Shown piece by piece: positions 51,560-56,134 of a DNA stretch of 56,134 nucleotides. The position numbers and the translations under genes are program-made. Source of the DNA: Streptomyces sp. Ru71 (GTDB taxonomy: Bacteria > Actinomycetota > Actinomycetes > Streptomycetales > Streptomycetaceae). The first letter of the stretch is position 1, and each line of letters begins with the position of its first letter. The notes below the pieces were generated by a model that saw nothing but the letters and a program-made list of their open reading frames with translations, searched no databases and was not told where the DNA came from. The DNA lies in assembly GCF_002920535.1 (NCBI RefSeq), contig NZ_PQSS01000050.1, positions 1-56,134 of the forward strand. Reading direction: 5' to 3'.

Positions 51560-52594
51560 ATGACCGAGCATCATCATTTGCCGTCCGAGCTGGACGTCCC
51601 GTCCGAGGCCCCCGACCGCAACCTCGCCCTGGAACTCGTCCGGGTCACCGAAGCCGCGGCGATGGCCGCGGGCCGCTGGGTCGGACGCGGCGACAAGAAC
51701 GGCGCCGACGGCGCGGCCGTACGCGCCATGCGGACCCTCGTCTCCACCGTGTCGATGAACGGCGTGGTCGTCATCGGCGAGGGCGAGAAGGACGAGGCCC
51801 CGATGCTCTTCAACGGTGAGCGCGTCGGCGACGGCACCGGGCCCGAGGTCGACATCGCCGTCGACCCGATCGACGGCACCACGCTGACCGCCAAGGGCAT
51901 GCCCAACGCGATCGCGGTGCTGGCCGCCGCCGAGCGCGGCGCCATGTTCGACCCGTCCGCCGTCTTCTACATGGACAAGCTGGTCACCGGCCCGGAGGCC
52001 GCCGACTTCGTCGACATCGACGCGCCGGTCGCCGTCAACATCCGCCGGATCGCCAAGGCCAAGCGGGCCACGCCCGAGGACGTCACCGTCGTCATCCTCG
52101 ACCGGCCGCGCCACGAGGGCCTGATCAAGGAGGTCCGGGAGGCGGGCGCCCGCATCAAGCTGATCTCCGACGGCGACGTCGCCGGCTCCATCTACGCGCT
52201 GCGCGAGGGCACCGGCGTCGACCTGCTGCTGGGCATCGGCGGCACGCCCGAGGGCATCATCTCGGCCTGCGCCGTGAAGTGCCTGGGCGGCACGATCCAG
52301 GGCAAGCTGTGGCCCAAGGACGACGAGGAGCGGCAGCGGGCGATCGACGCCGGGCACGATCTGGACCGGGTGCTGACCACGGACGACCTGGTCTCCGGGG
52401 AGAACGTGTTCTTCGTCGCGACCGGCATCACCGACGGCGAGCTGCTGCGCGGTGTGCGCTACCGGTCGGACACCGCGCTGACCGAGTCGATCGTGATGCG
52501 GTCGAAGTCGGGCACGGTGCGGAAGATCGACTCCGAGCACCGGCTGCGGAAGCTGCGGGCGTACAGCGCGATCGATTTCGACCGGGCGAAGTGA
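51560..52594 (+). CDS. glpX: Class II fructose-1,6-bisphosphatase
   Basis: A 344-residue gluconeogenic enzyme that converts fructose-1,6-bisphosphate to fructose-6-phosphate. Motifs of the lithium-sensitive phosphatase fold are VVIGEGEKDEAPMLFNGE (about 74-91) and VDPIDGTTLTAKG (about 103-115), carrying metal ligands. LISDGDVAGSIYAL and GIGGTPEGIISACAVKCLGG are the GlpX-specific parts. The ATG at 51560 follows AAGGTG by nine bases. In actinobacteria this is normally the only fructose-bisphosphatase, needed for growth on non-sugar carbon sources. It is followed by two hairpins. Confidence 0.95.
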   Translation: MTEHHHLPSELDVPSEAPDRNLALELVRVTEAAAMAAGRWVGRGDKNGADGAAVRAMRTLVSTVSMNGVVVIGEGEKDEAPMLFNGERVGDGTGPEVDIAVDPIDGTTLTAKGMPNAIAVLAAAERGAMFDPSAVFYMDKLVTGPEAADFVDIDAPVAVNIRRIAKAKRATPEDVTVVILDRPRHEGLIKEVREAGARIKLISDGDVAGSIYALREGTGVDLLLGIGGTPEGIISACAVKCLGGTIQGKLWPKDDEERQRAIDAGHDLDRVLTTDDLVSGENVFFVATGITDGELLRGVRYRSDTALTESIVMRSKSGTVRKIDSEHRLRKLRAYSAIDFDRAK

Positions 52595-52635
52595 CGCCGC
52601 CGGGCGGTCGCCGTCCCGCCCGGCCTTGAAGATGC

Positions 52636-52694
52636 CGGCGCCGAAGGCGCCCGGCACCGAAGAGGGGCGCCCCTGTGCGGAGGGGCGCCCCTTC
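52636..52694. terminator. Two consecutive hairpins between glpX and wblI
   Basis: The first uses TGCCGGCGCC and GGCGCCCGGCA (about 52633-52656) around GAA. The second uses AGGGGCGCCCC (52663-52673) and GGGGCGCCCCT (52682-52692) with an 8-base loop. Each arm of the second is itself a near-palindrome. They separate two convergent genes and can serve both. Confidence 0.75.
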
Positions 52695-52712
52695 GGCGTG
52701 TGCGGAGCTGGC

Positions 52713-53081
52713 TCAGCCCGCGATACGGCCCGTGGCCCTCGCCGTCTTCTTCAGCTCCATCTCGCGGCGGCGCCGCCGGGCCAGGACCACACGGCGTTCC
52801 GCGGCTGTGAGGCCGCCCCAGACGCCGTACGGCTCCGGCTGGAGCAGGGCGTGCTCGCGGCACTCGACCATGACCGGACAGCGGGCGCAGACCCGCTTGG
52901 CGGCCTCCTCGCGGGAGAGCCGGGCCGCGGTGGGCTCCTTGGAGGGCGCGAAGAACAGGCCGGCCTCGTCGCGCCGGCACACCGCCTCGGTGTGCCAGGG
53001 GGCGTCTTGGTCCCTGTCTCGCGTCGGCACCCGCTGGGCCGGTACGGCTACCTGCAGGGACGAATGCGGCGGTTGCAGCAC
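52713..53081 (-). CDS. wblI: WhiB-like transcription factor (WblI-like)
   Basis: A 122-residue Wbl protein. The four [4Fe-4S] ligands are Cys35, Cys65, Cys68 and Cys74, with the typical C-x2-C-x5-C spacing. The G[VI]WGG turn is at 86-90 (GVWGG), and a basic DNA-binding tail ARRRRREMELKK follows. Wbl proteins bind region 4 of the main sigma factor and act in development, redox response or antibiotic resistance. The position beside glpX matches S. coelicolor SCO5046 (WblI), from memory. The GTG start (53079-53081) follows AGGAGAAG. The N-terminal 30 residues are longer than the family minimum and variable. Confidence 0.9.
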   Translation of the reverse strand: MLQPPHSSLQVAVPAQRVPTRDRDQDAPWHTEAVCRRDEAGLFFAPSKEPTAARLSREEAAKRVCARCPVMVECREHALLQPEPYGVWGGLTAAERRVVLARRRRREMELKKTARATGRIAG

Positions 53082-53204
53082 GGTCTTCTCCTGACGACGG
53101 CTTCGCGAGCGAGAGACGATGCAGCAAGCCCTACCCGCTGTACGCGCGCCTATGCACTGAGTTCCCGACCGTCCGTGCCGCGGGCGGCGCCGAGTGGGCG
53201 TCCG

Positions 53205-53906
53205 TCAGTGCCCCAGATGCCTGCGCACGGCCCGGTCCGCCTTGCGCTGGACCTTGTCGAGGATGTCCGCGACGAGCTTGCCGCGGCTGGGCCGTGCCTC
53301 GATGTTGCCGAGCACCGCCCAGCCGTCGACGTAGACGACGGGCGCGTCGGGCTCGGCGGAGTCGAGCGTGTCCACCTCGAAGTTGCCGAGCACGCCGCCG
53401 CCGGTGCCGCGCAGCGAGACGTTCTCCGGCACCCGCACCTCGACGTTGCCGAAGACGGAGACGGCCTTGATCACGACCTGTTGGTACTCGAACAGCGCCT
53501 CGCTGAGGTCGATCTCGACGCTGCCGAAGACCGCGTACGCGTGGATGCGGCGGCCCGCGCGCCAGCGGCCGCGGCGGACGGCGCTGCTGAAGACCGCGAC
53601 CACGTTGTCGTCGGGGTCGGCGGGCATCGCGCCCGGGACCGGCCGCGGCGGGACGGCGGTGTGCGCCGGTGCGGCCGGGCGCCGGCCGGCGGGCAGGTCG
53701 CGGACGAAGACCTCCAGCTCCCCGACCGTCTTGGCGGCGAGCACGCCCTCGACGCGTTCGGCGTGCTCGTCGGCGGTCAGCCGGCCCTCGGCCAGGGCCT
53801 CGCGCAGGATGTCGGCGATGCGGTCACGGTCGGCGTCGGAGGCACGCAGTTCGGCGACCGGCACGGCGGTCTGCGGCTGAGGGTCCACCTGCTTCTGAAG
53901 GTCCAC
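53205..53906 (-). CDS. DUF1707 and cell-wall-active-antibiotic-response-like protein
   Basis: A 233-residue protein. The DUF1707 domain (about 17-70) is recognisable: ELRASDADRDRIADILREAL, then GRLTADEHAERVEGVLAAKT. The C-terminal part (about 105-215) is a repeated beta-strand domain as in LiaF/DUF2154: VVAVFSSAVRRGRW, AYAVFGSVEIDL, AVSVFGNVEVRVP, GVLGNFEVDT, WAVLGNIEARP. Such proteins are linked to envelope stress in other Gram-positives. No membrane helix is present. The GTG start (53904-53906) lacks a ribosome-binding site, but TATGCT lies six bases upstream, suggesting a leaderless message. It is divergent from the fumarase gene. Confidence 0.85.
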   Translation of the reverse strand: MDLQKQVDPQPQTAVPVAELRASDADRDRIADILREALAEGRLTADEHAERVEGVLAAKTVGELEVFVRDLPAGRRPAAPAHTAVPPRPVPGAMPADPDDNVVAVFSSAVRRGRWRAGRRIHAYAVFGSVEIDLSEALFEYQQVVIKAVSVFGNVEVRVPENVSLRGTGGGVLGNFEVDTLDSAEPDAPVVYVDGWAVLGNIEARPSRGKLVADILDKVQRKADRAVRRHLGH

Positions 53907-53963
53907 GGCAGCAGCATAGCCAAACACGATAGATCGCGATAGCCCCTCGTTCGTGGGCGAAGT

Positions 53964-53983
53964 GAGCCTGACCTCACAGGCTC
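53964..53983. promoter_or_regulatory. Inverted repeat in the DUF1707/fumarase divergent region
   Basis: GAGCCTG (53964-53970) and CAGGCTC (53977-53983) are separated by six bases, in the middle of the 157-bp divergent region and 80 bp before the fumarase ATG. It is a candidate operator. Nearby, CTATCG occurs twice on the minus strand close to the DUF1707 start. Confidence 0.4.
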
Positions 53984-54063
53984 GGTGTCGGCGGCAGGTT
54001 CTACGCTGGTGAGGCCCGCCAGCGTCGGCGGGCCGCCGTCGTTCGAGTGAGGAATGGGCTGAG

Positions 54064-55734
54064 ATGCCTGAGTTCGCGTACACCGATCTGCTCCCCCAGG
54101 GCGAGGACACCACCCCGTACCGGCTGGTGACCTCCGAGGGCGTCTCCACCGTCGAGGGACCGGACGGGCGGACGTTCCTCAAGGTGGAGCCGGAGGCGCT
54201 GCGCAAGCTGGCCGAAGAGGCCATCCACGACATCCAGCACTACCTGCGCCCGGCCCACCTGGCGCAGCTGCGCCGCATCATCGACGACCCCGAGGCGTCG
54301 AGCAACGACAAGTTCGTCGCGCTGGACCTGCTGAAGAACGCCAACATCGCGGCGGCCGGCGTGCTGCCGATGTGCCAGGACACCGGCACGGCGATCGTCA
54401 TGGGCAAGCGCGGCCAGAACGTGCTCACGCAGGGCCGCGACGAGGAGGCCCTCTCCCGCGGCATCTACGACGCCTACACCAAGCTCAACCTGCGCTACTC
54501 GCAGATGGCTCCGCTCACCATGTGGGAGGAGAAGAACACCGGCTCCAACCTGCCCGCGCAGATCGAGCTGTACGCCACCGACGGCGGCGCCTACAAGTTC
54601 CTGTTCATGGCCAAGGGCGGCGGCTCCGCCAACAAGTCCTTCCTGTACCAGGAGACCAAGGCCGTCCTGAACGAGGCCTCCATGATGAAGTTCCTGGAGG
54701 AGAAGATCCGCTCGCTCGGCACGGCCGCCTGCCCGCCGTACCACCTGGCGATCGTCGTCGGCGGCACCAGCGCGGAGTACGCGCTGAAGACCGCGAAGTA
54801 CGCCTCCGCGCACTACCTGGACGAGATCCCGGCGGAGGGCTCGGAGCTCGGCCACGGCTTCCGCGACAAGGAGCTCGAACAGAAGGTCTTCGAGCTGACC
54901 CAGAAGATCGGCATCGGCGCGCAGTTCGGCGGCAAGTACTTCTGCCACGACGTCCGCGTGGTGCGTCTGCCGCGCCACGGCGCGTCCTGCCCGGTCGCCA
55001 TCGCCGTCTCCTGCTCCGCCGACCGCCAGGCCGTCGCGAAGATCACCGCCGAGGGCGTCTTCCTGGAGCAGCTGGAGACCGACCCGGCGCGGTTCCTGCC
55101 GGACACCACGGACGAGCACCTGGAGTCCGACGGCGACGTCGTCAAGATCGACCTCAACCAGCCGATGGACACGATCCTCGCCGAGCTGACCAAGTACCCG
55201 GTCAAGACCCGCCTCTCCCTGACCGGCCCGCTGGTCGTGGCCCGTGACATCGCGCACGCCAAGATCAAGGAGCGGCTGGACGCGGGCGAGGAGATGCCGC
55301 AGTACCTGAAGGACCACCCGGTGTACTACGCGGGCCCGGCGAAGACCCCCGAGGGCTACGCCTCCGGTTCCTTCGGCCCGACGACGGCCGGGCGCATGGA
55401 CTCCTACGTGGAGCAGTTCCAGGCGGCGGGCGGCTCCAAGGTGATGCTGGCCAAGGGCAACCGCTCCAAGCAGGTCACCGACGCGTGCGCGGCGCACGGC
55501 GGCTTCTACCTGGGCTCCATCGGCGGCCCGGCCGCCCGCCTCGCCCAGGACTGCATCAAGAAGGTCGAGGTCCTGGAGTACGAGGAGCTGGGCATGGAGG
55601 CGGTCTGGAAGATCGAGGTCGAGGACTTCCCGGCGTTCATCGTGGTGGACGACAAGGGCAACGACTTCTTCCAGGACCCGGCGCCGGCGCCGACGTTCAC
55701 GACGATCCCGGTGCGCGGTCCCGGGCTGGCGTAA
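54064..55734 (+). CDS. fumB: Fumarate hydratase, class I (iron-sulfur, single-chain)
   Basis: A 556-residue [4Fe-4S] fumarase that converts fumarate to malate in the TCA cycle. The N-terminal alpha-type domain contains LPMCQDTGTAIV with cluster ligand Cys104; the other ligands are expected in TAACPPYHLAIVVGGTSAE and KYFCHDVRVVRLPRHGASCP. The C-terminal beta-type domain (about 370-550) has GPTTAGRMDSYVEQF and LGSIGGPAARLAQDCIK. Length fits FumA/FumB-type enzymes (about 550). GAGG-like sequence lies upstream of the ATG. Class I enzymes are oxygen-sensitive; Streptomyces usually also carry a class II FumC elsewhere. Confidence 0.95.
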   Translation: MPEFAYTDLLPQGEDTTPYRLVTSEGVSTVEGPDGRTFLKVEPEALRKLAEEAIHDIQHYLRPAHLAQLRRIIDDPEASSNDKFVALDLLKNANIAAAGVLPMCQDTGTAIVMGKRGQNVLTQGRDEEALSRGIYDAYTKLNLRYSQMAPLTMWEEKNTGSNLPAQIELYATDGGAYKFLFMAKGGGSANKSFLYQETKAVLNEASMMKFLEEKIRSLGTAACPPYHLAIVVGGTSAEYALKTAKYASAHYLDEIPAEGSELGHGFRDKELEQKVFELTQKIGIGAQFGGKYFCHDVRVVRLPRHGASCPVAIAVSCSADRQAVAKITAEGVFLEQLETDPARFLPDTTDEHLESDGDVVKIDLNQPMDTILAELTKYPVKTRLSLTGPLVVARDIAHAKIKERLDAGEEMPQYLKDHPVYYAGPAKTPEGYASGSFGPTTAGRMDSYVEQFQAAGGSKVMLAKGNRSKQVTDACAAHGGFYLGSIGGPAARLAQDCIKKVEVLEYEELGMEAVWKIEVEDFPAFIVVDDKGNDFFQDPAPAPTFTTIPVRGPGLA

Positions 55735-56134
55735 CGCCTCCGGCGGGAGCGGGGAGGGCGTTTTTCGCCCCCGCCGCCCCTACCCGTCCCCATCCCAGGG
55801 GCTGCCGCCCCTCTCCCCGCCCCATGGGCTGCGCCCCTGGACCCCGCCGGCTGCTCGAACGCCGGGCGGGATGGCGGGTGCCGCCGGAGGGAGAGATTCA
55901 ACGGTCTCTCCGAGGGCCCAGAGCCGCGGTCGGCGTCCGTGTGGGTTGCCCGGGGCAGGGCCGCCTGGCCGACGCGGCGACTGTGGCGCGGCGGGGACGG
56001 ATTTCGCCCCCGCCGCCCCTACCGTCCCCATTCCCAAGGGGCCGTCGCCCCTTCGACCCCGCTGGGGGCTCCGCCCCCGGCCCCCGCGAGGCGTCGCACG
56101 GAACCGGCTCGCCGGCGCAGTGGCAGCGGCACGC
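55735..56134. repeat. Non-coding right end with two copies of a dispersed repeat
   Basis: No gene is seen after the fumarase. A small hairpin GGGCG-TTTTT-CGCCC (55756-55770) may terminate it. The element TTTCGCCCCCGCCGCCCCTA followed by CCGTCCCCAT and then AGGGGC/GCCCCT runs occurs at about 55763-55830 and again at about 56002-56060, about 239 bp apart. I recognise it as a frequent Streptomyces intergenic repeat. The second copy adds hairpins AAGGGGC/GCCCCTT and GGGGGC/GCCCCC. The stretch between the copies shows nothing else. Confidence 0.7.

Overview
This window is chromosomal DNA of a Streptomyces. The G+C content is very high, codons end almost always in G or C, GTG and TTG starts are common, and operons are joined by ATGA or TGATG overlaps. 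Marker genes agree: a WhiB-type regulator, mycothiol biosynthesis (mshB), the bldK-type oligopeptide permease, the actinobacterial three-subunit succinate dehydrogenase, polyphosphate glucokinase, GlpX fructose-bisphosphatase and class I fumarase. From memory, gene order follows the S. coelicolor core between about SCO5126 (mshB, left) and SCO5044 (class I fumarase, right). The actinorhodin genes that lie inside that interval in S. coelicolor are not present here. The species cannot be named from the sequence alone.

Layout. 0-4.6 kb: the start of a low-complexity protein, a four-helix membrane protein coupled to mshB, a small membrane protein and a divergent S9 dipeptidyl-peptidase-like enzyme. 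4.7-22.7 kb: three complete peptide ABC-transporter operons (binding protein, two permeases, two ATPases each). The outer two run leftwards and are close paralogues; the right one is positionally bldK. The middle operon runs rightwards, is more distant in sequence, and has a binding protein with a C-terminal membrane anchor instead of a lipobox. 23.2-27.6 kb: typA/bipA and an orphan peptide-binding lipoprotein. 27.9-31.7 kb: a small coiled-coil protein and sdhCAB. 31.7-38.8 kb: a GH18-like membrane protein, a coiled-coil membrane protein, a PAS-PAS-GAF-SpoIIE phosphatase-HATPase protein, a stand-alone HATPase, a NUDIX hydrolase and a small SPOR-like protein. 39.1-43.3 kb: a GntR regulator, a membrane protein with a septum-formation-like domain, and a divergent SDR/LysR pair. 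43.3-50.1 kb: ychF, a DUF6542 protein, ispH-ppgK, an APC permease and xseAB. 50.1-55.7 kb: a nitroreductase, a DUF4245 protein, glpX, wblI, a DUF1707 protein and the fumarase.

How the genes fit together. The left half is dominated by extracellular peptide sensing or uptake, which in Streptomyces is tied to aerial development. The right half is mostly housekeeping metabolism: TCA cycle (SdhCAB, fumarase), gluconeogenesis (GlpX), sugar phosphorylation (PpgK), isoprenoids (IspH) and DNA repair (XseAB).

No CRISPR array, transposase, phage gene, tRNA or rRNA was found. The points most worth a second look are: two strong hairpins between the bldK binding-protein and permease genes; paired Cys/His motifs in SdhC that could hold a membrane-embedded Rieske-type cluster; a 180-bp in-frame duplication of a permease tail inside the left operon; the anchored binding protein of the middle operon; and dispersed and 44-bp tandem repeats, one copy of which has become the C-terminus of the NUDIX protein. 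I do not see a clearly new multi-gene system.
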